Below, in pieces: positions 46,027 to 58,042 of a stretch of 64,000 nucleotides of DNA; position 1 is the stretch's first letter; every line of letters starts with the position of its first letter. A program made the translations under genes and the position numbers. Below the pieces are notes generated by a model. It was not told where the DNA came from and did no database searches. It saw only the letters and a list, made by a program, of their open reading frames with translations. This DNA comes from Pyricularia pennisetigena (lineage: Eukaryota > Ascomycota > Sordariomycetes > Magnaporthales > Pyriculariaceae), in contig NC_043741.1 in NCBI RefSeq assembly GCF_004337985.1, positions 2,735,348-2,799,347 of the forward strand. The letters run 5' to 3'.

Positions 46027-47555
46027 AGAAGGAGAGAAGAAAATAAAAGAAAACGCTTGATCAAAAACTGGATTCTTTTTTGTTTCTTTTTTCCTCCCTC
46101 TTTATTTTCCTTACTATCCTCTTGTTTGTTTGTTTGTTGAATGCTATGAATACAGCGGAAATGGGGAGGAGGGTAGTTGTGGACGGTCGATGAAACGGCT
46201 CTTCAGATCATCCATCCTCCTCTTATAATCCCTGGCGCAAGGGCTGTTCATCCTTTATCACAACACTAGAGGGGGCAAATTTTTTGCCATATTGGCTACT
46301 TGCTGTGGAAAATACGCAACGGCAGCAAGCCGATGCTGTTGATGCCCCGCCTGTTACGCGCACACACCTCTGGTTCAGTCAATCTCTTCTGGCCTCAGGT
46401 GGAACAGTTCACTAGACAAACAAGAGAGCGTGGGGGGTTCAGAAGGTGTAGGGGGATACAGCTGTATAATAGGGTCGTTCCGTGGTCTCAGTCACAAAAT
46501 CTCACAATGGGCGTGATATCTTCTTTCGTTTTAGTTCCAACATCGTATCTTTTGCTTGGACGCTACCCCCAGTGCTCCGGCTTCCGTATCTCTCCTAAGA
46601 TAGTCTTGACCGGGCAGTTGGTCAGCTTGTAGAAGACATTTCTCCACGCCAAATCCGTCGAGTCAGCGCTCAAGGCGTGTCAAGGTTGCGGGCCACTCCT
46701 ATTTGTCCACATAGGCAGGTAACATATATGCCCTGGTCTTCCAAACTAGTGCCCTGCCAGCAAAGTACCCTTCACTATGGCAAGGCCCTGATTAGCCTGT
46801 TCAATACTCAAATACGTAACTCAAAGTATCATGTACAGAGGTAATAAAAGATGGGATAAAAAAGAAAGAAAAGAAAAAAAGAAAAAAAAAAAAAAAAAAA
46901 GAAGGGGAAAAAGCAGGTAGGAATGAGACGGTATTAAGTTTATGGTTCTCTGATGAGTAGCAAATGGTTATACACGACATGCGTTCTTTTTGTGGTTATG
47001 AATCAGCTACACAGGATAGATAGACCAGGAAGCGGAAAGATTAAAGGATCAAAGTATGCCATTTTGTTTTCGTTTTCCTTTGAATACATCAAAAAGCCAA
47101 TCAAGTAATCAAGCCAGCTGTGGTTTAGGAGAACCACACCAGGATCCCACAGAGTACAGAGAGAAATAAACCACCTTAGAACGCCTTCCTGTCGCCGTTC
47201 CAAATTGATGTGTCGCGAGTCATGTTTTAAAAGGAAAAGGGGGGATTCATGATGCAAACACCACCCGTATCGGCCAATGCAAGATGATGTTCCATTTTGT
47301 GTTTTTGGATCTTTTTTTTTTCTTTGGATGGGTGGGTAGTGACGAATGCAAAGATACGCGGATGTAGTGGAGGTCGATGGGGGGTATTGTGATAAACAAA
47401 GAAACAAAACATAGCGTCTCATGCTTCGGTTGAATCGTGAAACAGACCATATCAAAATCAAAAGACAAGAGATTCAAATCAGCGGGTGGAGTTTCTTTCC
47501 CGCTCAATGAGCCCCAACACCCTCTGGAAAACTCGTTATTCAGAGTGCCAGTGGG
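46027..47555. other. Intergenic, convergent 3' ends
   Basis: Between the stops of ATP14 (+) and SCH9 (-). A (TTTG)n patch lies at about 46117-46137 and an interrupted A-rich stretch at 46858-46905. No gene is recognised. Confidence 0.5.
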
Positions 47556-50309
47556 TTACATGTCAAACTGGGAATTGCTGAACATGTGCTCGTCGTTTCC
47601 CGTCGACCGAACGATGCCGCTCATGCGGTTGCCGTTGCGAGTGTTCAGGTCGTCCAAGTCGTCCCAGTCGTGGTCTTCCTTGACTCGATCAAAATCATCC
47701 ATATCTTCGTCGTCGTTACCGTACCGGTCCCTCATATTCTCCTCTAGGGTGCTCTCCCCTGTGAAGGTGAAGCCTTGGAAATTCGCTTGAACCGATGGTG
47801 AAAGGGGTGTTGAGTTCCCATATCCTACTCCCTTGGCTAACTGAGCTGCGCGCTCGTTGAGCGAACCATTCGTGTCCAGCGCGTTGGTAAATTCAGGGTC
47901 AAAGTAGGAAACATCTGTCTCCGACTTCAATTTCGGCTTGAAGGGTGGTGTGATCTGCCTCTTTTGCAATGCGTTCCAATCAACATCCCGGAAGAATGGA
48001 TGTTGCTTCAGCTCCTCAGCGTCATTGGTGGCCCCCAGCCGGTGCTTTGGGTTCCGGTTGAGGAGACCCTTAACAAAGTTTCGCCCCTCGACAGATAAGG
48101 TGTCTTTGGGGAACCGTACCTTGCCAAAGGCAATGTTCTTGTACATCTGTTGTGTGTCCTCGGCATAGAACGGGCTCCAACCACAACACATCTCGAAGAC
48201 TAGAACGCCCAGCGACCAAAAGTCCACCATCTTTGTGTAGCCCGCCTCGTCCAGTAGCACTTCAGGGGCGAGGTATTCGGTTGTGCCGCAGAAAGTGTTG
48301 GTTGTGTCATTCTGCGCCAGATCTGCCTTTGATAGACCGAAGTCGCACAGCGCAATGTGACCTGTTGCGTCGAGGAGGATGTTTTCGGGCTTGAGATCCC
48401 GGTATACTATGTCGTTATTGTGCAAATGTTGTATGGCGAGAATGAGCTCGGCGATGTAGAACTTTGCCCGCTTCTCCTCGAAGCGGCCCTCCTTTTGTAA
48501 ATGCCAAAATAGCTCACCTCCAGACATGTAGTCTGTAACAAGGTAGAGATCTGAGGGTGTCTGGAATGAAAACTTAAGGCTGACGATAAAGGGCGAATTT
48601 GAGGTTGCTGTCCGAACCAGGATATTCCTCTCCCCAACAGTGTGTGCCACTTCTTTCTTTTGGACGATGACCTTCTTGGAGAGCACTTTCATAGCGTAAA
48701 TGCGCTTCGTGTCCCTTTTGCGCACCTGGTAAACCTGGCCGAAAGTGCCTTTCCCGATAAGTTTGAGAATTTCGAAGTCGTCGGGGCCGTAGTGTTTACG
48801 GCCTGTCTCCTCGTACACGGCCTCGACATATATCTCTCCAGTAGGTGCGTTCTCTGCCACGGTGTCCGCGTGTCCAACAAGCGGAAACCAGCCCCTCAGT
48901 GGAAATTCCTTATTCGCCTCGAGCTCGACGGAGCCCAAGAATTCTTCACCATTGGCGCCATGCTCCCAGATGGTGATTTCCACACGCATGTCCTTGTCGT
49001 TGACGTCGCTGTGAGCAGTCAGTATGCATTGCTCTCCGTACAGGTTCTCAGTAGCTGCTTACAAGACAGCCTCCGCATCCCACTTTGGCCTTGAAAACGT
49101 CCGCTTCGTTCGGTTCCTAAAGGTGTTGTACTCGGTAACACTTGTGTTGCTGCTCTGTCGGCTCCTCATGGGGATGGCCATGGGGGTCCTACCCATGTCA
49201 CTGCCTGAACGTGAGATGGGAACCCCGCCGAGTGGGGTCGAGACTGATAACTCATCCTCATCCTCGAAGGTCCTCGGGCCGCCAGATATCAGCTCGCTTC
49301 GTTGGCAAACCGCCACAACATAGGGGTCCCGGCACTTCCTGAGCCCCCTGCCCTCGGTGATTTTGACCGTGAGTTTGCCCTTAGGCGCTGCCACCTGCTC
49401 CCCAGACCGAAGTGACGGCGTGCTCGTGCCGGTGCTAGTGCCGTTGGCCTTGTCTTCGTGACTACCACTCCGCGATGCGTGCGTCGTGGCTAGAGATCGA
49501 GTTGGCGTAGAGTGGCCGCTCTTTTTACCCTCACTCGTTAGCTTCGTGGGATGCGCAGTGCTCGCTGGCTTTTTGCACAAAGACGTAACACTCCCCTCAT
49601 CCTGGCTTGGAGATGACGAAACAAAAGCAGAACTTTGTTGATGTTTATAAGAAAAATAATTGGCAAGCACGCTACACGGCTGTGTGACAACGGATGCTAG
49701 GGTTTTGGACGGGCCGGCAGTCTGCCGTTGGACGACATCGGAGCTACTCTGGTTGCGGCTGCGTGAAGGTGCAACAGCAGTAGTATGCCCACATATGCCT
49801 CCCTCACCACTGGTGTCGCCCAAAACGCCACACTGCAGAGACCCGCGTTGTGAGGTAGGAGGGGTGGGGTATGGGGAGAGCCCGTTGCCAGATGAAGGAA
49901 GTTGCTTCACAGACATAGCAGCAGCCTTATCGAGCAAAAGGGGGGAAATTTTGTCATCTGAGAGCTCGGCCACTTCAGGAGGCAATGTTTTGGGGCTGTC
50001 GAGATATTGGGAAGAAGGGGAAGCAGAAGCAGAACGGTGCGGCCTCTCGTCGCCAGAAATGGTATTATTCGAGGACGCATTCGTAGCTAGTCCAGTCGTA
50101 GAGGATGTGCTAAACGAAAAAAGGTTGAAAAAGTAACGAACCTGTCCAAAAGAGCTCATGATACTCGGGAGCCGCTTATCCTGGAGATCAGGTTGCGGTG
50201 TAGCGATGCCCGAACGTGGGGTATCGATGCCAATGTGATCCACCCCATCGTCCTCGGATCCGGCAGCAGTCCTATGTTGGCCGTTAATATTGCCCACCGA
50301 TGTTGACAT
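47556..50309 (-). CDS. SCH9: C2-domain AGC serine/threonine kinase SCH9 (core gene)
   Basis: Exons 49063-50309 and 47556-49008. The 54 bp intron (GTAAGC to TCACAG) joins DAEAVF to DVNDKDMRVEITIW, giving 899 residues from the ATG at 50309. SCH9 is the TORC1-regulated S6K-like kinase of fungi and controls growth, stress and lifespan. A disordered Ser/Thr-rich N terminus (PRSGIATPQPDLQDKRLPSI) is followed by a C2 domain at about 295-470 with a Ser-rich insert. The kinase domain starts near 494: GKGTFG, Lys 523, YRDLKPEN with Asp 620, DFG at 638, and activation loop TFCGTTEYLAPE with Thr 654. The C-terminal extension has a turn-motif-like STPLSPS and a hydrophobic motif FQGFTF. A distal exon at 53166-53269 may supply a different N terminus by splicing to 50271. 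Confidence 0.92.
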
Positions 50310-50848
50310 TTTGACGACCTAGGTGCAAATCGGTGTGACAAAGAATTTGATGCAGAAAAGAAAGACTGGGCGAGATGATAACAGGTGAACTTAAAAAAAA
50401 AATGATTGAAAATAATATAAGGAAATAATAACCAAAAACAGAAAAAAGCTCGCCAAAGCGCCACCTAGAGAAGCAGTCTGCGGGATGAAGTGACGATGAC
50501 AATAAAAGTGATTTGAATTTGAAATGGTCTGGATTATGATGATGACCGCCACATGTGGGCTGGCTACAAGGGTGGGTTGACAGTTGTGTAACTGTAGAAG
50601 CAGCACCACAGTACAACACAGCCCGGCGTGAGAGTTGGGAGCTGAACTGTGGCTTTGCTTCTGGAATTTGGGGCGACGGGAGGGGTTGCCACCAAAGTAA
50701 CTTCTCCCGACAAGGGGCGCGCCAATAGGAGGCAGCGAACAAAGTGCGGGAGCCAAATTGAAGATTCGATGTTTGAAAGCTTTGGGCGGTAGAACAGGCA
50801 AGTGGCGGGCAGACGGAGAAATACCGCAATACAGGCAAGCAAGCAATG

Positions 50849-51325
50849 CAGGCAGGCAGGCAGGCAGGCAAGGTAAGGTAGCTAGCGCAAGGTAGATAGG
50901 CAGATAGAGGCAAAGTCAAAGATGTCTAAGCCCAGACAAAGTGATTAGGTTAGGTAACGCAGTGTTAAGGTAGGTAGGTAGGCTCAATGCAATACAGGTG
51001 GATAGCAGAGTTTTGACTGCTGACGATAATGGGCTTAGTTTGTAAAATTGCGTGCTGTTGCATTTGACGGCTGCGGATGAGCAGGAACGTGGGGAGAAAA
51101 TCATCAACACGGCGTAAAAGTGTGAAATTTTTTTTTATGCCTCTCTTGCAATTGCAAAGCTGCTCCGAGCGTTGCATACACCCTTGATGCTTGCCATGTG
51201 CTTGCAGTGCTGGAATGCGAGGGTTTGCAAAGTGGGGGACGGATGGATGGATGGATGGATAGGACAAGCGTTCCGACGGCTGCTTTGCCTGCTGCTGGCT
51301 GGCTGGCTGGCTGGTTGGCTGGCTG
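50849..51325. repeat. Cluster of tetranucleotide microsatellites
   Basis: (GGCA)n lies near 50849-50872, (GGAT)n at 51241-51261 and (GGCT)n at 51293-51325. TAGG-type repeats also occur around 50968-50982. Three unrelated motif families sit within 480 bp in the SCH9 leader or promoter. Confidence 0.85.
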
Positions 51326-53165
51326 TTCTGCTTGGCCTTAAGAACCAAAATGCGAGGGAATAACTGCACAAGTGCGGGAGGGGTAGGGGCGCTGTATGGG
51401 ATGGCATGGATGGGGCCATCGCAAAGGCGACCCATAATAGCTTGGGTAAAAGGGCCAAGTCAAGTAACGGGTACAGTTCAGATACCGTACTCCACTGCCA
51501 GCAATGGCTGACTGCTTTTACCCCCCTGGCCCCGTCCGTACAGTACACGAAACCCAGACCAGTCAATTCTTGATCGACTCGACCTAAGTTTACGTGACCG
51601 ACCTGCAAGTCCAAGCTTTGCTCACTTTAGGCGAGTCAGACATTGGGAGCCTGCAAGCGTAGACAAATCATAAATGATAAGCCGTCACTGCCGGCCACTC
51701 CATTCGTTGCCGCACGCATGCTTCTCAACCTCGATTGTGGCGGCGAACCGGGAGGTGGTGCTTGGCTTCGGGTTTCTTGTGTGTTTGTTTGGGTTCATGA
51801 TAGTTTGGTTTGTCTTTTATGTTTTCTTGGTTGTTGTAAAAGGAGGGGGTGCAAGGCAGCCAGCCCGTTCGTTGATGGCATGTGGGAAAACAGGTACCTT
51901 CAAGCCAAGCCAAGCCATCTATCTAACGGACCCAACAACTTGTTCGGGCCTGAGTCCCAGGAGCTCTCAAAATGAAGAGAAGCAGCGGGAAAATAGGCAA
52001 ACTACCTGATGCAAGGATCCACCGCCCAACCAAAGACGGACAGTAACGGCTTGAAAAGACAAAAAAGAACAATCCGAATCTGGTGTTGTGCTTATCTTCG
52101 CTTTTCCAAGCAACGGGTAAGCTGCTGCTCATCGCCTCGTAAATCATTGACGGGGAAGAGAGCTCCATCAGTGCCAACAAGGCTAATACACAGCTAAACG
52201 GGCCTACCCAACTTCGGGTGCGCTAAGCTGACTCGACCGGGGCACACCATGACGGAGGGGTATCAGTGGACATTAATTCTGGGGCTATGATGACGTTGAT
52301 GCCAAAGATGGAGCGAGGTTGTTTCGAGATTATTTTGCCCTCAAAATCCCCATCACCACTTAGTGCGAGGCTGGACAGGCCGGCGGCTCGGTTGGATGCA
52401 TACTGTAATGGGGTTGGATTATTTTTTCCCCCTCCATCTTGTTTTGGTAAGTCCCTTGGGATGTAGGTGATGTATTGGGTAGGAGGCTGCTAAGAAAGGG
52501 ACAAGAGAGCCAATGCGGAGCTAGTGTGCGTAAGTGGTCACTGACCCGAAGCGGCTGGCAACGCAAAGCAGCTGCATTTAGTGGCTCTAAGCCGGAGCGA
52601 AGATCCCGAGAATTCTTGACCAGTGCGCTGTAACCGGCTGCTTCAACCGGCCTCCATTGTCTGAACTTTTGTTCATTTTTATGATGTGCCCTGAGCTGTC
52701 TTGGCGTTTGGAGATTTAATGTGCAGCATGGTGGGGTTGTAGCAACGAGGCAGAGAGTTTTTTTTGGAGCAATTGGAGTGTTGGAGTCAACCAGACCAAC
52801 TTCTGGAAGCTCAACAGAAGCCATCATTGGGCCGAGGGTGCAGTGTCGCGCCCAGGGGATGACATGTGTTTGTATCCATGAGAGGAAGCTTGTTACGGTG
52901 ACAGGCTTATGTTTGGTTGAGCAAAGCACTTGCGACGGATGCTTCGTTGGGAAAGCCAACGCAGATAGAACTTGAGTGCCAACTCAGTATTGTCAAGTAG
53001 GTAGGCAGGGAAGTACGCGAGCGGGGTGATGGAAGGTTTACACGAGGCTTTTTTCTTCTCTCTCTTTCTCTCTCGGAGCACGTGGTAAAAGTCAAGACAA
53101 CTGACAACAGTAGATTATTGAAGAAAACAAAAAAGAAAAAAGAAAAAAAAAGAGGTCAGACTCAC

Positions 53166-53269
53166 CTCATCACGGCGTGGGTTGCCCTTCGCAGGAGATC
53201 GAAATTGCCGTTTCCCGCGCCCGAACCAGCACTAAACCCAGAATGCTGTCCACTGACGATGCTCGACAT
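53166..53269 (-). CDS. Candidate distal first exon (probably SCH9 N terminus)
   Basis: The ATG at 53269 has a good context (GCAAACATG) and opens 34 codons: MSSIVSGQHSGFSAGSG..., ending NFDLLRRATHAVM plus two bases AG. It is cut by a strong GTGAGT donor with a pyrimidine-rich sequence behind it. Codon content is Gly/Ser-rich and protein-like, and surrounding frames are not. In SCH9, the acceptor AACATAG|GACTGC (exon boundary 50271) takes exactly this phase, giving AVMRTAAGSEDDGVDHIG and a 921-residue protein, with a 2894 bp intron 50272-53165. The phase match is seen; the link is inferred. Alternative: the first exon of another, unrecognised gene, or a 5' leader uORF. Confidence 0.5.
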
Positions 53270-53877
53270 GTTTGCTCGGCGCCGTGGTCGCGCTCCTTTG
53301 CTGCTGGTGCACGATCAACTAACTCTTGAGACGAGCCGGGTCCCTATCCAAGTGAGACAGGGGAGAAAAGTTGATTCGACCGTAAATTCCAAACGAGCCA
53401 ACGGCCTAGCAGACTCGCCAGCTTATTGCGCGTTGGCTGGTGTTTCGCGTGTTGATAGTTGTATAAATGATCGTATCGGCGTGAGAGACCGAGCTCGCCA
53501 GTTGAAAGTAGAGGTGTGCAGTAAAATATTAGGGCGATTGACCTGGTGGGCCTAGAGGGTAATATATGGTACTGCGGGATGTCTGCGTGAGGACGGCATT
53601 CGTGGACGATAGATTCTTGATTTTTGAAGCACCCGCCGAATGGACGAGGAAATACTTGAGTTTGGAATAGTGGGGGTAGACAGTTCAGGGAGGCACAGCA
53701 CCTACCTAGGTAGTCTAGTTGAGCTTAGTCGCATCAGCTAGTCCAGCTATGGAAGGCAGGGCGGGGGAGATAGGATTGAGGTAAATACAGGTAAGTAGTT
53801 ATTTAGATAGCTACCGAGGTAAGTACGTAGTGCACAATTCACTAAATAAATATAGACGCGGAGAAACAAATTAGAGG

Positions 53878-53904
53878 AAAAAAAAAAAAAAAAAAAAAAA
53901 AAAA
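53878..53904. repeat. Poly(A) tract, 27 bp
   Basis: An uninterrupted A run in the gene-poor region. Confidence 0.9.
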
Positions 53905-56900
53905 GCCCAAAGTTCCGAGGGACTTAGGTATTATTCCTCTTGGTTTTCTCTGCGGCTAAGGGCGCAGGTCTGGTATTTTTACAATATACCTAAATAGGTT
54001 TAGTGTCGCCATCTGTCATTGGCCGGTGTACGGTCAAATCGTTGTTTTCCTTTCATTCACCGAACCCAGCTCCAATCTGGACTGGAGTTCAGCGATTACG
54101 TCTATCCGGTACAACTTTTTTCAACTCTTCGAGCGGTCCTCCTTGGCTTTGTACAAGTCTTGTCTACTCTCGATAAACCCAGTAGTTGTTTATCTTATTG
54201 TAGCACCGAACTAGAATTCAAGTCGCCGACAAAAATGCTTTTTTTTTTTTTACCGGCATGTGCAAAAACAGCGACGGTATCTTAAATTTCATAACAAATC
54301 TCTTAGGTTTCCACAATTCGGCCTTTCGTTTTCTTGTTAGTCAACCAGATCGAGCGTTCAGCCTGTCGTTTCAACCCAATCCCAGCTCCTTGGACCCAAT
54401 AGTCCAGACCTGCGTGCTTCTCCCACGGAACGGGCCAAGTCCCAAAACAAGAAGACGTGAGAAAGAAAACCCCCGGATGCCTACTATCTGATCAATCACA
54501 CATCTTCCCCGCATGTGAACACTTCAGACCTATTCCCAACAATGAGCAAGATGTATCGTCATTTATTTTAGTTCCGCGGATACTTTATCATAGGGTTGAT
54601 TTTAACCAGTCCTTTCTTCCAATGGCCAGTCTCTTTCTGTGGCTTCAAGAGAAAAGGAGTGAATTTTGAAATCCTATGTGTTGATACCTTCTCACAGCTA
54701 CTCCCTGCCGAGGCAAGGCGTTACATCTACAGCTGGGGCTGGCTGGCTGTACTACCCTGCGGGCGCGCCGAACACTGCCCAACCGAACATCTCAAAAGCA
54801 AGTCTTGCCATTATCCGTCCCCATCCCTGTCCTCCTCTGAAATGGTTTGCTATAGCTTCTGGGGAAGATCGCCATGACTGACTCTGAATCTCTGCAAAGC
54901 ACGTGGAGAAACCATCATCGAACTTTCAGCCCGTGCACATGACAGACGTTGCCGGCAACCGAATTCAAACCGACTCATATATCTTCACTTCATTCTTTCT
55001 CATTGGTTTTCATTCCTACCTCCAGTAGGGTTTTGAAGGACATCTCCGAATTCTGTCCGCTGTCCTCACTTCGATACTACTTTCAAGCTGAGGTCAGCTC
55101 ACCACCTCTGCAGAAGCAATGTGGCTGAGCATTTCTTCGTGTTGCAAATCGTCTATAAGGCACCTTGTCCTACGTGTGAATATGATAAGAGAAGCATAAC
55201 AACTAACCGTACACCCGTGTTGCGCACACGCCTCCCCCCATGCGCCGTCTCTCACAAGCACATGGGACAGGTACCGATGCCGCGGTCAAAGCCGACCACC
55301 AACATCGTAAAATCGTATTGGAGATTTATGTATAGTGACATCTTCGGATAACACACGCCCCTGGTCCGCTAATCTGCACAGCCCTCACTGTTCTGCCGAA
55401 AATGACGAGCCACAAACCTTGGACGCTGTTGCGAACTGCAGTCCCGATGATAACTCATCTGCATTGACAATTCATACCTTTGTTTGCACTCATCGACTCT
55501 AGAAACCAGCGTCTGATCCTGCTGCACTAAATATATACATGATGTGAAATTTACCTGGCAATCCTAGATGGACAGCAATTCCATCTTCAGAATTTCTTGA
55601 TATACCCCACCTAGATTGCATTTGAAACTCCTTATGAAAAAGCCACTGCAGGCGAATCGAGGAGAGAAGAGCACTGCTGGTCTGGGAGGACGGCATTCTT
55701 CGTAAACCCCATTGATCAGCCCTTTGGACCCTTTTTGGTCTCTAAATGTTGCCGCCACGTCGCAACCATCCCTGGGTAGGCCGCTGTGACAGCCGAGATA
55801 ATTTCCTCAAACTTGACCGGTGGCAGGCCACAAACACTCGACAGCAGGTGGGGTTATATCAACCCGCATGTTGCTTGTCTCCAACTTCTCCTTGTCTCCT
55901 ACTTTGCATATCTCCTCTTGAGACGAATCCTGGCATGGCCTGGACTCAAAAGGCAGTACACAGTTATCAGGCCTCAAGGTATCACAAGCAAAAATGAAGG
56001 TTAATGTTGATGCAGGACGAGCCTATTTTGACGCAATATCGAAGGCACCCACCATTTAAGAGTTTCGCTTGTTCACTGTGGTCAGTTTTACGTTTCCGAG
56101 TCAATCTCAACAGCTACAAAACTTTAAAGAAGGACAGAAGCTTTATCTAAATCTATAGAATCTATAATTAGCAGGGAAACAGCACGATTTCCATCAAACA
56201 AATTGCATAGCGAGTGAGTGAAATTGTTCTGTATCGGGGTATGAAGGCATCAAACTGTGAGAAATGCAGGTTTTTACTATGATCACCCTGCATGTTTCCA
56301 AGTTAATCTCAGCGACCATACAGATTTGGTATAAAACAAAGTGCTTGCTAAGACTCCAACACGTATATCTTGACAGGAAACCATCAAAGATGCCAGTGTA
56401 ACCTCCCCCTCCGCTCCTGTGTATGGAATTAGGCCATTTCCGATAACCAATCCAGCGATCATTGGGAAATTTGATGAGCGTACACTTTGATGACTGCGGT
56501 TCCCGAAAACGATGAGATATTTGTCAGTCGTATTGGTCCTACCAGCATGATCCTACGGTTTGTAGCTCAGCATGTGCCATACTGAACGTCAAAAGACACT
56601 GTCTATAAGAGTCAACGAAGTGTCACATATAGACATTGTGCCACCAGTCTTGGGCTACAAAGAGCAGACGGACCAGCCTGATACATCGTGAGCCGGAAGT
56701 ATTGAAAGCTGAACCACATTAGCGGCGTGGCTCTCTGGGATTTTGGGGTGACGAAGGAAACGCAATTTGTCGTGAGGCTGAAGCAAACAGCGAATAGCTC
56801 CAAGGTGAACAGTGAGAGGCCATCAACAAATATAGTGTAGTTTCAATTGTGATATGAAATATCACGGCAGTCCCTTGTAACTCCATAACGCCAATGTGAT

Positions 56901-57036
56901 CATGTCGTCATCGGACTCTCGAGCCCGTCTGCTGTGCCCAGCCCTACAGTGGGTACACCTGGCCATAACCAGGCCTTCAACCAGTCAAAACTCCTGAACA
57001 TGAGAAAAACTTCCCATGTTTTGGTTGACCAAACGT

Positions 57037-57432
57037 TTACGCCTGTGCATCAACCTTATCCAGGAACTCCTTCAAATGCTTCTCGGCATCCTGAGGATAT
57101 TTGCCCGCATACGGATTCTTGAACCCGTGCCGTGGCTTTAGAGGATCAGGATAGTCGGCTATCGGGTCTAAGGATCAGTATGGGCAGTCTCAAGTATTTC
57201 AATGATATCCTTGTGACTCTAAAGACTCACTGGGCTTAAAGTCCCTGTGGACGAGCCCTGACTTGGCATGGTCGAACTCCTCCTGCATCCTTTTGGTGCT
57301 CCACTGACCCGACGCAATCTGCTTCGCCGCAGCGGCGTCGCCCTGGGCGGCAGCGTACGCGGCGGCAGCGGACATGGACGCGGTCTGGTCCGTGGACGAG
57401 GGCCCACTGTTGTTCAGGTCGTTGACGTTCAT
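57037..57432 (-). CDS. Small protein of unknown function, 110 residues
   Basis: Two exons: 57231-57432 and 57037-57167. The 63 bp intron has CCCA|GTGAGT, an ACTGAT branch and CCTTAG, and phases fit. The N-terminal part is Ala-rich (MNVNDLNNSGPSSTDQTASM, SAAAAYAAAQGDAAAAKQIA). A well-ordered-looking block follows: SGQWSTKRMQEEFDHAKSGL, VHRDFKP joined to NPIADYPDPLKPRHGFKNPY, and a charged C-terminal helix (QDAEKHLKEFLDKVDAQA). No signal peptide, TM span or known catalytic motif is visible. The composition in the second half suggests a conserved protein, but I do not recognise the family. The chosen ATG follows an A/C-rich leader (ATCAACAAAACAAAATC) typical of fungal 5' UTRs. It is divergent from the SUZ gene. 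Confidence 0.72.
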
Positions 57433-58042
57433 GACGGCCTTGGGGGATTTTGTTTTGTTGATGATATACACTGGTGGTTCTGCTGGAGGGAGGTCAGCTG
57501 ACTCGGAATCTGTCCGGTATGTCTTGCAGCTTGGTGTGTAGCTGGGATGAGCTCACTTCACTTATGAGCCTTGGGCCCTTGGGGGCTTTTGCGTTGCAAT
57601 CCGCTATGGGTATTTGTGGGTGGAATATACGTGAGATGTTAGCAATAGTTTCTGGTTGGTAGTTGGTCCGCAACTTTAATCATGACGGGCGGGATGTAGT
57701 GAAATGAAGCTCTGCACGAGTGGTACCGAGCTTGCTACAGTTGGGCTGACATGCTGAATTGAATGGCCTGGTACATGCAGGAGCGGACCCCTCGCCCCCA
57801 CATCACACAAAGCTCCCTACAACCTAAGCCCGCAAAATGTCGGCCCTCCTGGTCTTTCGGCCTTGGGCACATCATTCAAGACCTTTTACATAGAACAATC
57901 GAATCCTACGCACTACCCATATAACCATTTAAAAAAAAAAGTTTATGAAAAGCTTTGGTCCCAATTGTAAGAATTCATCCTTGCGTGGGCTACTCATCAA
58001 ACAATAAATCGAAGTAAAAAAAAAAAAAAAAAAAAAGCAACG
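57433..58042. promoter_or_regulatory. Divergent promoter region, small protein / SUZ protein
   Basis: 610 bp between opposed start codons, ending in A20 at 58017-58036, six bases before the SUZ ATG. Confidence 0.5.
58017..58036. repeat. Poly(A) tract, 20 bp, six bases before a start codon
   Basis: An uninterrupted A run, then GCAACG and the ATG of the SUZ-domain gene. Confidence 0.9.

Larger units (their letters stand above)
50310..57036. other. 6.7 kb upstream region of SCH9
   Basis: The longest gene-poor stretch of the window. It contains tetranucleotide repeats at 50849-50872, 51241-51261 and 51293-51325, a well-formed coding exon at 53166-53269 on the minus strand, and A27 at 53878-53904. 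From 53550 to 57036 no coding exon, transposon or RNA gene could be supported. Confidence 0.5.

Noticed and set aside
51135..51614. 159-codon minus-strand frame with QPASQPASQ repeats
   Set aside because: Its repeats are the translation of the GGCT microsatellite. There is no coding support outside it.
52893..53165. Possible second exon directly after the distal exon at 53166 (acceptor TGTCAG)
   Set aside because: It is in phase but reads through low-complexity AGAGAG/Lys-rich sequence and ends soon. The in-phase SCH9 acceptor is a better explanation.
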